34,445 bases of DNA from Paracoccaceae bacterium (GCA_003567315.1 PWZT01000060.1:1-34445), one strand, 5' to 3'. Shown: positions 7,560 through 15,098, counted from the stretch's first letter. Notes: generated by a model from the letters alone, not told the origin. Program-made: numbers and translations.

Positions 7560-8447
7560 ATGTCGCAAGCTGCCCCCTCCGTGAGTTGGAAACACTGGCT
7601 GGAAGACCGCCTCAGCGCTGCCGTGCTTGGGGCCGGGCGGCTGCTGCCCTATCGCCAGCGCATCGCTACTATGGGCTGGATCGGCTCGAATGTGATCGCC
7701 CCGCTGGCAGGGTACAGGCAGCGCATCCGGGACAATCTGGCGCTTGTCGCGCCTGATCTGCCCGCGGCCGAGCTGCGCCATCTCTGCCGCGCGGTGCCCG
7801 ACAACATGGCCCGCGCCATCGCCGAGACCTTCTCGGGCGACGAATTCATCGCCCATGCCCGCCACAGCCAAATCGGCGGCGAGGGCTGGGCTGAATTGCA
7901 GGCCGCGCGCGATGCCAAACGCCCTGTCGTGCTGGTCACCGCGCATCTGGGAAATTACGACGCCGCGCGCGTGGTGCTGCGTGAAGCCGGGTGCAATATC
8001 GCGGCCTTCTACATGCCCATGCGCAACCCCGCCTTCAATGCGCGCTACGAGGCCGCGATGGCACGCATCGCCTCCCCCATCTTCCCGCGCGATCGCGCCG
8101 GGCTTGCGCGTCTGCTCAAGCATCTGCGGCAGGGCGGCATGATCGGGCTGGTGGTCGATCATTACATGGATCATGGCGAATTGATCGATTTCATGGGCCA
8201 GCCCGCGCGCACCTCGCTCTCACCCGCCGAACTCGCCCTCAAGCATGACGCGCTGCTGCTGCCCGGCTACTCGATCAGGCAGCCCGACGGGCTGAGCTTC
8301 GATATCCGTCTGGAAGCGCCCGTGCCCCATAGCGATCCGCTGACCATGACCCGCGCGCTCAATGCCTCGGTCGAGGCGGTGGTGCGGGCGCATATGGATC
8401 AATGGATGTGGACGCATCGGCGCTGGAAGAAAAATCAGCGCGATTAA
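7560..8447 (+). CDS. LpxL/HtrB-family lipid acyltransferase
   Basis: The protein has 295 residues from the ATG at 7560; a start at 7545 would add five. It belongs to the lysophospholipid/lauroyl acyltransferase family, which transfers fatty acyl chains to lipid A or related lipids at the inner membrane. The catalytic H-x4-D motif is at H129-L-G-N-Y-D134 within V-L-V-T-A-H-L-G-N-Y-D-A-A. A second conserved block is G-M-I-G-L-V-V-D-H-Y-M-D near residue 195. The terminal W-M-W-T-H-R-R-W-K is typical. Neither start has a Shine-Dalgarno sequence. TTGACC at 7524-7529 could be a -35 element whose start point would fall near 7559, making a leaderless mRNA from 7560, but no good -10 is visible. The stop overlaps the convergent ccoS stop. 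Confidence 0.85.
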   Translation: MSQAAPSVSWKHWLEDRLSAAVLGAGRLLPYRQRIATMGWIGSNVIAPLAGYRQRIRDNLALVAPDLPAAELRHLCRAVPDNMARAIAETFSGDEFIAHARHSQIGGEGWAELQAARDAKRPVVLVTAHLGNYDAARVVLREAGCNIAAFYMPMRNPAFNARYEAAMARIASPIFPRDRAGLARLLKHLRQGGMIGLVVDHYMDHGELIDFMGQPARTSLSPAELALKHDALLLPGYSIRQPDGLSFDIRLEAPVPHSDPLTMTRALNASVEAVVRAHMDQWMWTHRRWKKNQRD

Positions 8448-8617
8448 TCCTCTGGGTCGACGGGCTTGGGTTTGTCATCATAGCGGTCGTCCAGAATGCG
8501 CTGACTATCGCCATCGGGGTCGTCATACATGCCCTTGCGCAATGTCCAGACAAAGGCGCCGAGCCCCAGGAGGCCCAGAAACAGCGATGCCGGGATCAGG
8601 ATGACCAGAACTTCCAT
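8444..8617 (-). CDS. ccoS: cbb3 oxidase maturation protein CcoS
   Basis: A short gene of 57 codons starts at the ATG at 8617 and ends with TAA at 8446-8444. The protein begins with one transmembrane helix (residues 1-24, M-E-V-L-V-I-L-I-P-A) followed by W-T-L-R-K-G-M-Y-D-D-P and an acidic tail. This is the layout of CcoS/FixS, which is needed for haem and copper insertion into the cbb3 oxidase. GGAGA lies between the ccoI stop and this ATG, so it is the last gene of ccoGHIS. Its TAA overlaps the TAA of the convergent acyltransferase gene by four bases (TTAA), leaving no space for a separate terminator. Confidence 0.93.
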   Translation of the reverse strand: MEVLVILIPASLFLGLLGLGAFVWTLRKGMYDDPDGDSQRILDDRYDDKPKPVDPED

Positions 8618-8626
8618 GGTGTCTCC

Positions 8627-10810
8627 TTATTTCAGGCGCAGCGCGTTCAGCGTGACCGAGATCGAAGAAATCGACATCACGAATGCGGCCCAGAGCGGCG
8701 TGGCAAAGCCAAAAAGCGCGATGGGCACGAAGATGACATTGTAGATCCCCGATTGCCAGAGGTTTTCGCGAATGCGCTGCAGCGCGGTTTTCGACATGCG
8801 CACGGCATCGGCAACCGGCGAAAGCTCGCGTCCCAGAAGCACCATGTCTGACGCCGCCCGCGCCGCATCAAGCGCCGAAGCCGGCGAGATCGAGACATGC
8901 GCCGCCGAGAGCGCCACAGTGTCATTGAGCCCATCGCCCACCATCAGCACCTTGTGGCCTTGCGCATGCAGATCCGCGATGGCCTGCGCCTTTTCCTGCG
9001 GCAGCGCCTCAGCCTGCCAGTCGGCAATGCCCAGACGCGTGGCAAGATCGCGCACAGCAGCGGGCACATCCCCCGAGATCAACCGCACCGCCTTGCCCTG
9101 CGCCTGCAACGCCTGCACCACCTCGGCCGCACCAGGGCGCAGCTGATCAGCGAAGGTGAAGGCGTAGGTCTCCTCCCCGATGGCGAGATAGGCCGCCGTG
9201 ACTGCGCGCGCCTCGGCTCCCACCCAGGGCGCGCGCCCCAGCCGGGCGCGTTTGCCTTGCCATATGCCGTCAACGCCATAACCTGCCTGCTCGGTAATCC
9301 CCTCCACGGGGGCAGGCTCCACACCCCGGTCACGCAGCGCGCGTGCGAGCGCTGCGGCCAACGGGTGACTGGAGGCCTCGGACAGTGCCAACGCCACGCG
9401 GCTGGCCTCGCCCTGATGCTGGTCGAGATTGGTCGGCGCAGGTGTCCCCATGGTCAGCGTGCCGGTCTTGTCGAAGATGACCGTATCGACCTCGGCCAGC
9501 CGCTCCAGCGCCGTGCCGTCCTTGATCAGGAGCCCCTTGCGGAAAAGCTTGCCGCTGGCTGATGTCACCACTGCAGGTACAGCCAGACCCAAAGCACAAG
9601 GGCAGGTGATGATCAGACTCGCCACTGCGATATTCAGCGCGAGCCGCAGATCCCCGCCCGAGATCCAGTACCAGACCAGAAACGCCGCCAGCGACAGTAT
9701 CGGGATGGTCGGCGCATAGGCCGCCGCCGCGCGCTCGGCGATCGTCGTGTAGCGCGTGCGCGCTGATTCCGCATTGGCCACGAGATCGGCCATGCGATGG
9801 AGCGAGCTGTCCTTGCCCGCCGCCGCCACCCGCACCTGCAACGGGCCGGTCAGATTGACCTCACCAGCGCTCACCTTGTGGCCCGGTGCGGAAAACACTG
9901 GCAAGGTCTCGCCTGTCAGCAGGGAGCGGTCGATTTCGGACTGGCCTGCAACGACCTCGCCATCGACAGGCACACGCCCGCCGGGACGCACGAGCACCAC
10001 ATCGCCCACAGTGAGATCCGTGACATCCACAGTGCTCTCGCGCCCCTCCTCCAGCCGGATCGCGCGGGGCACTTCCAGCGCCGCGAGTTCCTGCGCGGCA
10101 GAGCGCGCGACGGCGCGCGCGCGGAAATCGAGGTAGCGACCGACCAGCAGGAAGAAGATCAGCATCACCACGGCCTCGAAATAGGCATGCGCACCCGACA
10201 GGAGCGATTCATAAAGCGAGATGAAGAGCGTGAGGATGATCGCGAAGGAAATCGGCCCGTCCATATCCATCCGCCCCGCGCGCAGGGCGCGCCACGCATT
10301 GCGGAAGAAGGGCTGGCCCGCGAAGGCCACTGTCGGAATGGCGATCAGCGCCGAGATCAGATGGAACAGATCGCGCGTTGGCCCCTCGGCCCCGGCCCAG
10401 ACCGCCACCGAGAGGAGCATGATGTTCATCATCGCAAAGCCCGAGACGCCCACGCGCATCAACAGGTCACGCCCCTGCTTCTCGGTCTCGGTCATCGAGA
10501 TGGTGCCCGCATCCATCTCATGCGCCTCATAGCCCAGCCGGTCGAGCCGCGCGATGACATCCTGCGCCGCGATCCCCGCTTTCGCATCCACACTCAGGCG
10601 TTTCAGCGTCAGGTTCAGCCGCGCTGAATTGACGCCGTCCATCCGCGTCAGATCCTGCTCGATCTTCGAGATACAGCCGGCGCAATGCACGCCCGGGACC
10701 GAGACCAGAAGCCGCGCCCCCGGCGCAGGCGCGCGCGCCGCCAGGGCTTCGGCGGCAGGGGCAGCGTCACAGGCCGGGCAGGCCGAGAAGCGCGCGGGCG
10801 CAAGCGACAT
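8627..10810 (-). CDS. ccoI: Copper-exporting P1B-type ATPase for cbb3 oxidase assembly
   Basis: CcoI/FixI/RdxI moves copper across the inner membrane for the CuB centre of the cbb3 oxidase. The protein has 727 residues. In order it shows an N-terminal C11-P-A-C14 motif, an HMA domain with G-V-H-C43-A-G-C46, the transmembrane C403-P-C405 metal site, the actuator L-T-G-E-T (about 298-302), the phosphorylation site D447-K-T-G-T, H482-P-L of the nucleotide-binding domain, and G-D-G-L-N-D near the C-terminal helices. All catalytic motifs are intact. It follows ccoH by 9 bases and precedes ccoS by 9 bases. A general copper-resistance ATPase is unlikely given the context. Confidence 0.95.
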   Translation of the reverse strand: MSLAPARFSACPACDAAPAAEALAARAPAPGARLLVSVPGVHCAGCISKIEQDLTRMDGVNSARLNLTLKRLSVDAKAGIAAQDVIARLDRLGYEAHEMDAGTISMTETEKQGRDLLMRVGVSGFAMMNIMLLSVAVWAGAEGPTRDLFHLISALIAIPTVAFAGQPFFRNAWRALRAGRMDMDGPISFAIILTLFISLYESLLSGAHAYFEAVVMLIFFLLVGRYLDFRARAVARSAAQELAALEVPRAIRLEEGRESTVDVTDLTVGDVVLVRPGGRVPVDGEVVAGQSEIDRSLLTGETLPVFSAPGHKVSAGEVNLTGPLQVRVAAAGKDSSLHRMADLVANAESARTRYTTIAERAAAAYAPTIPILSLAAFLVWYWISGGDLRLALNIAVASLIITCPCALGLAVPAVVTSASGKLFRKGLLIKDGTALERLAEVDTVIFDKTGTLTMGTPAPTNLDQHQGEASRVALALSEASSHPLAAALARALRDRGVEPAPVEGITEQAGYGVDGIWQGKRARLGRAPWVGAEARAVTAAYLAIGEETYAFTFADQLRPGAAEVVQALQAQGKAVRLISGDVPAAVRDLATRLGIADWQAEALPQEKAQAIADLHAQGHKVLMVGDGLNDTVALSAAHVSISPASALDAARAASDMVLLGRELSPVADAVRMSKTALQRIRENLWQSGIYNVIFVPIALFGFATPLWAAFVMSISSISVTLNALRLK

Positions 10811-10819
10811 CAGGCGGCC

Positions 10820-11290
10820 TTAGTCTAGACGCAGGACAACGCGCTGTCGGAACTCGGTGCCATCCTGGGCCACCGCGTGCATACGGATGTTCCAGTTCCC
10901 GGGCCCGATCTCTACCGGTGCGCGATAGGCGCCATCCGTGAACCGAAATTCAGGGGTCTGGTCGCTACGCACATGCGTTGCCGCGCCGAGCACCGCATCG
11001 AGATAGGCAACTCGCACCGGCTCGCCCTCGGGATCAGTGATCGAGAGCGTCAGGATTCCGTCATCATGGCTGGCCTTCACATCCCAGCCCAACGCAAGCT
11101 GCTCAGCCAATTCCTGATTGAAGTTCTGACTGGCCACGAAAGAATTATCCACCTCCAGGCCCGGAAACGTGCTGATCGCATTGAAGGCCATCGTCAGGTT
11201 CGCTGCGAGGATCACACCAAAGGAAGATACGGCAATGATCACCACCTTGCGGCCCGTCATCCGGAACCCTTTGTCTTGCTCCTGCGTCAT
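10820..11290 (-). CDS. ccoH: cbb3 oxidase assembly protein CcoH (FixH family)
   Basis: The protein has 156 residues, with one transmembrane helix at about 15-37 and a periplasmic beta-rich domain. The segment F-P-G-L-E-V-D-N-S-F-V-A-S-Q-N-F-N just after the helix is a hallmark of FixH/CcoH proteins. CcoH is a membrane partner of the cbb3 oxidase that is needed for its assembly and stability. The ATG overlaps the ccoG stop by four bases (ATGA), indicating translational coupling, and ccoI starts 9 bases after its stop. Confidence 0.92.
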   Translation of the reverse strand: MTQEQDKGFRMTGRKVVIIAVSSFGVILAANLTMAFNAISTFPGLEVDNSFVASQNFNQELAEQLALGWDVKASHDDGILTLSITDPEGEPVRVAYLDAVLGAATHVRSDQTPEFRFTDGAYRAPVEIGPGNWNIRMHAVAQDGTEFRQRVVLRLD

Positions 11291-12717
11291 TGGTTTCTCC
11301 CGTTGAAGACAGTGTCGGAATATACACGCTCTGTGCTGCTCGCGATAGAGGCCCAGATGCGCACCGGGCTCGTGTCAGCCGTATTGGAGGTCGTGCCCGG
11401 CGGGGCGGTCAGATACACGCGCAGCAATGTTTGCTCATCAGCGCCGACCGTGACTTGTGTGCCCGGCTCGCCCTCGATCGACAGGCTGAGATCAGGGTTC
11501 TCCGTGATCGAAAGCTCGAACTGCCGGGGCTCATTGTGCATGTTGCGCAGACGGATATCGTAGACATTGCGCACTGTCCCGTCCGATAGCACGACATGCG
11601 TGGGGTTGCGCACGGGTGCTACACTCATGTCAAGATCGGCCCGGATGAAGAGCGCCACGATCAGCGCAATCCCGATCCCTGCCCAAAGCGTCGTGTAGAG
11701 GACCGTGCGCGGACGGAAGATATGCTTCCAGACGGATTTCTGCGGTTTGCCCGCCTGCTCGGCCTCTTGATCGGACAGGGCCATATAGCCGATCAGCCCG
11801 CGCGGCTTGCCGATGCGGTCCATCACCTCGTCGCAGGCATCGATGCACAGACCACATGTGATGCATTCCATCTGCTGGCCGTTGCGGATGTCGATCCCCA
11901 TCGGGCAGACATTGACGCACGCCATGCAATCGATGCAGTCGCCCTGATTGGGGTCGAGCTGGCCCTTCTTCAGCTTGCCGCGCGGCTCGCCACGCCAATG
12001 ACGGTAATCGATGGTCAGTGTATCTTCGTCCATCATCGCGGCCTGAATCCGGGGCCATGGGCAAGCGTAGATGCAGATCTGCTCGCGGAAGAACCCCCCG
12101 AACAGGAAGGTCGTCATGGTCAGGATAAGCACGGTCATGTAGGCAATGAAATGCGCCTGCCCGGTGAAGAGATCGACGAAGAGCGTGGGCGCGTCCGCGA
12201 AATAGAACCCCCATGCCCCGCCGGTCGCGACACCGATCAGGAACCAGACTGTCCATTTCAGCCCGTATTTTCGGATTTTCTCGAAATCCCACGGCTTGCG
12301 GTGCAGGCGGAGGCGAGCATTCCGGTCGCCCTCGATCCAGCGTTCAACCTGGATGAACAGATCGGTCCAGACTGTCTGCGGGCAGGCATAGCCGCACCAG
12401 ACCCGGCCCAGCGCCGAGGTAAACAGAAACAGCCCGATCCCGGCCATGATCAGCAGACCTGCCACGAAATAAAACTCATGCGGCCAGATCTCGATCATGA
12501 AGAAGAAGAAGCGCCGATTGGCCAGATCCAGCAGCACGGCCTGATCGGGCATATCCGGGCCGCGATCCCAGCGGATCCACGGGATGACGTAGTAGATGCC
12601 CAGCATGAGAAAGAGCAGCCACCATTTCATGGTGCGGAAACTGCCCTTCACGCGGCGCGGGAAAATCGGCTCGCGCTTGGCATATAGGGAGGGCGGGGTC
12701 TGGTCGGCTGAACTCAC
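11287..12717 (-). CDS. ccoG: cbb3 oxidase accessory iron-sulfur protein CcoG (FixG/RdxB)
   Basis: CcoG is a polytopic membrane protein with two 4Fe-4S clusters, proposed to reduce copper during cbb3 oxidase assembly. The protein has 476 residues. Helices are visible at about 31-48, 82-102, 153-175, 188-209 and 338-358. Ferredoxin cysteines are C261-x2-C264-x2-C267-x3-C271 and C285-x2-C288-x2-C291-x3-C295. Two further C-x3-C pairs, C108/C112 (W-C-G-Y-A-C-P) and C215/C219 (C-I-Y-A-C-P), flank membrane helices. The C-terminal 90 residues form the immunoglobulin-like periplasmic domain of the family. Start is GTG at 12717 with AGGAG upstream. It is the first gene of ccoGHIS and has an FNR-type box about 58 bases upstream. 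Confidence 0.95.
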   Translation of the reverse strand: MSSADQTPPSLYAKREPIFPRRVKGSFRTMKWWLLFLMLGIYYVIPWIRWDRGPDMPDQAVLLDLANRRFFFFMIEIWPHEFYFVAGLLIMAGIGLFLFTSALGRVWCGYACPQTVWTDLFIQVERWIEGDRNARLRLHRKPWDFEKIRKYGLKWTVWFLIGVATGGAWGFYFADAPTLFVDLFTGQAHFIAYMTVLILTMTTFLFGGFFREQICIYACPWPRIQAAMMDEDTLTIDYRHWRGEPRGKLKKGQLDPNQGDCIDCMACVNVCPMGIDIRNGQQMECITCGLCIDACDEVMDRIGKPRGLIGYMALSDQEAEQAGKPQKSVWKHIFRPRTVLYTTLWAGIGIALIVALFIRADLDMSVAPVRNPTHVVLSDGTVRNVYDIRLRNMHNEPRQFELSITENPDLSLSIEGEPGTQVTVGADEQTLLRVYLTAPPGTTSNTADTSPVRIWASIASSTERVYSDTVFNGRNQ

Positions 12718-12774
12718 GCGGAAGCTCCTGAATACGGGTCTGGCTGCACCCTATATAAGCATGCCAACCGGGCA

Positions 12775-12788
12775 TTGACCTGTGTCAA
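12775..12788 (-). promoter_or_regulatory. FNR-type box upstream of ccoGHIS
   Basis: TTGAC-CTGT-GTCAA is a perfect 5+4+5 inverted repeat close to the FNR consensus TTGAT-N4-ATCAA. Its centre (12781.5) lies 64 bases before the ccoG start. On the minus strand an AT-rich TATATAGGGT follows; taking TAGGGT (12753-12748) as -10 leaves 21 bases from the box, close to the class II activator geometry. FnrL, encoded at 18873-19625, is the obvious regulator. Confidence 0.85.
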
Positions 12789-12807
12789 AAAGAGGCATCA
12801 CGGATGC
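12787..12807 (-). terminator. Candidate Rho-independent terminator between lysR and ccoG
   Basis: On the minus strand GCATC-CGT-GATGC forms a 5-bp stem (12807-12795) followed by CTC and a run of five T (12791-12787). The stem is short, so termination may be partial. It would end either lysR transcripts or a separate small RNA. The T run overlaps the ccoG FNR box. Confidence 0.45.
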
Positions 12808-12900
12808 AGCTTATGACACTGTGTCGCAGGGTAATGGCGCAGGCACCCGAACACGCGCAAACAGGAAAGCGGGTGCCTGCACAGCCCGCCTAGGCAGACC
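12787..12900 (-). ncRNA. Possible FnrL-driven small RNA or structured lysR 3' UTR
   Basis: A second FNR box (12935-12948) is placed so that a class II promoter on the minus strand would start near 12900, with a weak -10 (CATCTC, 12912-12907). The transcript would contain an 11-bp perfect hairpin, GCAGGCACCCG pairing with its complement (12839-12849 with 12870-12880, 20-base loop with U-U-U-C-C-U), and end at the terminator at 12787-12807, about 114 bases in all. No ORF of note lies inside. Seen: box, hairpin, terminator-like site. Inferred: that they form one transcription unit. The alternative is that this is simply the 3' end of the lysR mRNA. Confidence 0.35.
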
Positions 12901-12934
12901 AACCTTGAGATGTTGGATTTCTCTGGCACATGCC

Positions 12935-12948
12935 TTGATGCAGATCAA
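12935..12948. promoter_or_regulatory. FNR-type box overlapping the lysR stop codon
   Basis: TTGAT-GCAG-ATCAA matches the FNR consensus perfectly in both half-sites. It overlaps the lysR stop codon (12945-12947). It is more than 200 bases from the ccoG start, too far to be that gene's class II site, and no good -10 lies on the plus side. Its target is therefore unclear; the structured segment at 12787-12900 is the best candidate. Confidence 0.72.
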
Positions 12949-13853
12949 ACCAGTGGCGCTGCGACATTCAGCCCCGGTGCCACGGCCGCCTCGCGCCGCA
13001 GCCAGCGACAGAAGGCCCGCAGCGGTGGGCGCTGAACGCCGGGACGCGTGAGCAGGTAATACCCGCGCGGTGTATCGTCGCGCAGCACGACCTGCAACCG
13101 ACCGCTGGCCAGATCATCGGCGACCAGACCTTCGGTCACGACAGCCAACCCCTGCCCTGCGCGCAGCGCATCGAGCATCAGATTTCCCGGCAGATGAGTC
13201 ATACCGCCCCGGCGGGGCAGTGTGACACCTTGCCGCGTCAGAAACTGCAGCGCCTCGTTGTGCCCCAGCTCGCTCAGCCACGGCAACCTCGCGAGCAGTT
13301 CCGGATCCGCCGGATCCTTGCCATCCAGCAGTTCAGGCGCAGCCGCCACCACCAGCGACACCGGGAGCAGCATCTGCGCATCGAGCCCCGGCCAGTTGCC
13401 CGTGCCGTGGCGGATGGCTGCATCATACCCACCCGGCTCCAGAACGCGCAGGGCAGCGCTCGGGTCAAGCACCAGATCGACCTCCGGATGCGCGGCGCGA
13501 AAGCGACCCAGACGCGGAACAAGCCACGCGCTCGCGAACATCGCCGTGGTCGTGACCTGCAGAGGACGCGTATCCTGCGCCTCCGTGACTTCGCGCACTA
13601 CGCGGGCGATCTCGCCAAAGCCCTGCCGCACGCCATCCGCGAGGCGCAACCCCTCATCCGTAAGCTCGACCCGCCGGCCACTACGCGACACTAGGCTCAG
13701 ATCGAGGGCTTTCTCCAACGTGCGGATCTGCTGGCTGATGGCTGCATGGGTGACGCCAAGCTGCGTCGCAGCCGCTGTCACAGAGCCTGTCTCGGCCACT
13801 GCACTGAACGCGCGCAGCGCCGAGAGCGGGGGCATGGTCTGCCAGTCTATCAT
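12945..13853 (-). CDS. LysR-family transcriptional regulator (GcvA-like)
   Basis: The protein has 302 residues. The N-terminal winged helix-turn-helix (about 8-66) contains L-S-A-L-R-A-F-S-A-V-A-E-T-G-S-V and A-A-I-S-Q-Q-I-R-T-L-E, typical of LysR regulators. The remainder is the effector-binding domain, with W-L-V-P-R-L-G-R-F and D-A-A-I-R-H-G-T-G as in the GcvA subgroup. Such proteins bind DNA as tetramers and usually control themselves and a divergent neighbour. Here the divergent neighbour is the small ORF at 13950-14099, and a 16-base perfect dyad lies 9 bases before the start codon. The ligand is unknown. It sits between ccoP and ccoG, where I would not expect a regulator in related cbb3 loci. 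Confidence 0.88.
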   Translation of the reverse strand: MIDWQTMPPLSALRAFSAVAETGSVTAAATQLGVTHAAISQQIRTLEKALDLSLVSRSGRRVELTDEGLRLADGVRQGFGEIARVVREVTEAQDTRPLQVTTTAMFASAWLVPRLGRFRAAHPEVDLVLDPSAALRVLEPGGYDAAIRHGTGNWPGLDAQMLLPVSLVVAAAPELLDGKDPADPELLARLPWLSELGHNEALQFLTRQGVTLPRRGGMTHLPGNLMLDALRAGQGLAVVTEGLVADDLASGRLQVVLRDDTPRGYYLLTRPGVQRPPLRAFCRWLRREAAVAPGLNVAAPLV

Positions 13854-13861
13854 GTTAGTTT

Positions 13862-13877
13862 TTCTGACATATCAGAA
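13862..13877. promoter_or_regulatory. 16-base dyad upstream of lysR, candidate operator
   Basis: TTCTGA-CATA-TCAGAA is a perfect inverted repeat with 6-base arms, in an AT-rich stretch between lysR (ATG at 13853) and the divergent small ORF (ATG at 13950). Position fits LysR autoregulation, although the symmetric T-N11-A spacing of a classic LysR box is not exact. Confidence 0.45.
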
Positions 13878-13949
13878 TTATTCCAGAGTCGTAATACCTA
13901 CCATTATCGACCATATGAGCAATATCGCAACCCTGACCCGGAGAATGAC

Positions 13950-14099
13950 ATGTTAGATATCCATGCAAAGACCCTGTTCCTCGCCGCTCAAATCCAGCAT
14001 GCCATCGCTGGCAAGGGCGACACCCCGAAACCATACGCGCCCAGCACTCGGCAAAATGACTTCGTGCGGCTGCGCGCACCGAGCCCCACCAAGCACTGA
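13950..14099 (+). CDS. Small hypothetical protein divergent from lysR
   Basis: A 49-codon ORF starts at the ATG at 13950 with GGAGA seven to eleven bases upstream, which is a good ribosome binding site. The predicted peptide begins M-L-D-I-H-A-K-T-L-F-L-A-A-Q-I, an amphipathic helix, followed by a polar basic part containing several Pro, Arg and Lys residues. No signal peptide or family is recognised. Its divergent placement from lysR makes it the probable regulatory target. The stop codon falls exactly at the junction of a 17-base tandem repeat (14081-14114), so the present C-terminus may be recent. Short length keeps confidence moderate. Confidence 0.5.
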   Translation: MLDIHAKTLFLAAQIQHAIAGKGDTPKPYAPSTRQNDFVRLRAPSPTKH

Positions 14100-14114
14100 G
14101 CCCCGCCAAGCACT
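14081..14114. repeat. 17-base tandem repeat
   Basis: GAGCCCCACCAAGCACT (14081-14097) is followed immediately by GAGCCCCGCCAAGCACT (14098-14114), one mismatch. The junction creates the TGA stop of the small ORF. With a single copy that frame would run on into the ccoP terminator region. Confidence 0.9.
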
Positions 14115-14123
14115 TTACAAACG

Positions 14124-14153
14124 AAAAAAGCCGGCCCGAACCCGGGCCGGCTT
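14124..14153 (-). terminator. Rho-independent terminator of ccoNOQP
   Basis: On the minus strand a 9-bp perfect GC-rich stem (GCCGGCCCG paired across a 4-base loop, 14151-14130, extendable by two A-T pairs) is followed by six T (14129-14124). It lies 25 bases after the ccoP stop. The plus strand has no T run, so it acts in the ccoP direction. Confidence 0.92.
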
Positions 14154-14177
14154 GGCGTTGCGGCTTGCTCGGTCGCG

Positions 14178-15098
14178 CTACTGCCCGCCACCAAGCTGGT
14201 GGACATAGGCCGCAACTGCCCGAATTTCGGCATCGCGCAAACGACCTGCGAAGCCCGGCATCACACCGAAGCGCGAATAGTAGATCGACTCGAAGATCGC
14301 ATCATAGCTGCCGCCATAGAGCCAGACCTGCGTGTTGAGCGCAGGCGCGCCGATGAAGTAATCGCCTTCGCCGCCATCGCCGTGGCAAGACGCGCAATTC
14401 ATCTCGTAATGCTCCGCGCCCGCCGCAGCGAGATCGGCATCGTGATCGGCATCCGAGAGCGAGAGCACGAAATGCACGGTTTCATCGATTTCTTCTTCGC
14501 TCAGAATACCGTCACGCCCGAAAGCAGGCATTTCCGACCAGCGCGCATCCGCATAATCCTCATTGCGGATACCATAGCGAATGGTCTCGTGGATATCCTC
14601 CATCGTGCCACCCCAGAGCCACTCATCGTTGAGCAGATTGGGGAAGCCCGCAGCCTGAACGCCTGCCCCCCCGGTGCCGTGACATTGCGAGCACTGCGCG
14701 CGGAAGACCGACGCGCCCGCATTGACGGCGAAGCGCTGCAATTCATCGTCATCGTGAATCCCGTCGAGATCGGTTTCCACCAGCTGCACGAAGAACTGTT
14801 CATTCCGCGCCTCGAACTCCGAGATTTCCGCAGCGACATCTGCGCGCGAGGAATAGCCCAGAACACCAGAGGTCGCCCTCTGGATCCCCGGCCAGGCCGG
14901 ATAGGCGACCCAGTAGCCCAGCGACCAGACAATGGTGATGATGAAGATCCACACCCACCAGCGCGGCATCGGGTTGTCGTATTCCTCGATCCCGTCCCAG
15001 CTATGACCCGTCGTCGGCGGATCTTTCTTCAGCTTGGCGGCCGGGTCCGGATATTGCCGCTCTGGCGGTTTGACCTTGTTGTCGGAATTATCAGCCAT
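14178..15098 (-). CDS. ccoP: cbb3 cytochrome c oxidase subunit III, dihaem cytochrome c
   Basis: CcoP carries electrons to CcoO in the cbb3 oxidase. The protein has 306 residues: an N-terminal cytoplasmic part, one transmembrane helix (about 46-66, W-W-V-W-I-F-I-I-T-I-V-W), and two periplasmic cytochrome c domains. Haem sites are C136-S-Q-C139-H140 and C235-A-S-C238-H239; likely axial methionines are M190 (S-E-M-P-A-F-G) and M280 (G-V-M-P-G-F-A-G). The start codon overlaps the ccoQ stop by one base (TGATG). It is the last gene of ccoNOQP and is followed by a strong terminator. Confidence 0.96.
   Translation of the reverse strand: MADNSDNKVKPPERQYPDPAAKLKKDPPTTGHSWDGIEEYDNPMPRWWVWIFIITIVWSLGYWVAYPAWPGIQRATSGVLGYSSRADVAAEISEFEARNEQFFVQLVETDLDGIHDDDELQRFAVNAGASVFRAQCSQCHGTGGAGVQAAGFPNLLNDEWLWGGTMEDIHETIRYGIRNEDYADARWSEMPAFGRDGILSEEEIDETVHFVLSLSDADHDADLAAAGAEHYEMNCASCHGDGGEGDYFIGAPALNTQVWLYGGSYDAIFESIYYSRFGVMPGFAGRLRDAEIRAVAAYVHQLGGGQ

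Noticed and set aside
12815..12825. GACAC-T-GTGTC palindrome between lysR and ccoG
   Set aside because: It is a perfect dyad but lacks the TTG...CAA ends of an FNR box and matches no site I can name; it may just be part of the RNA structure.
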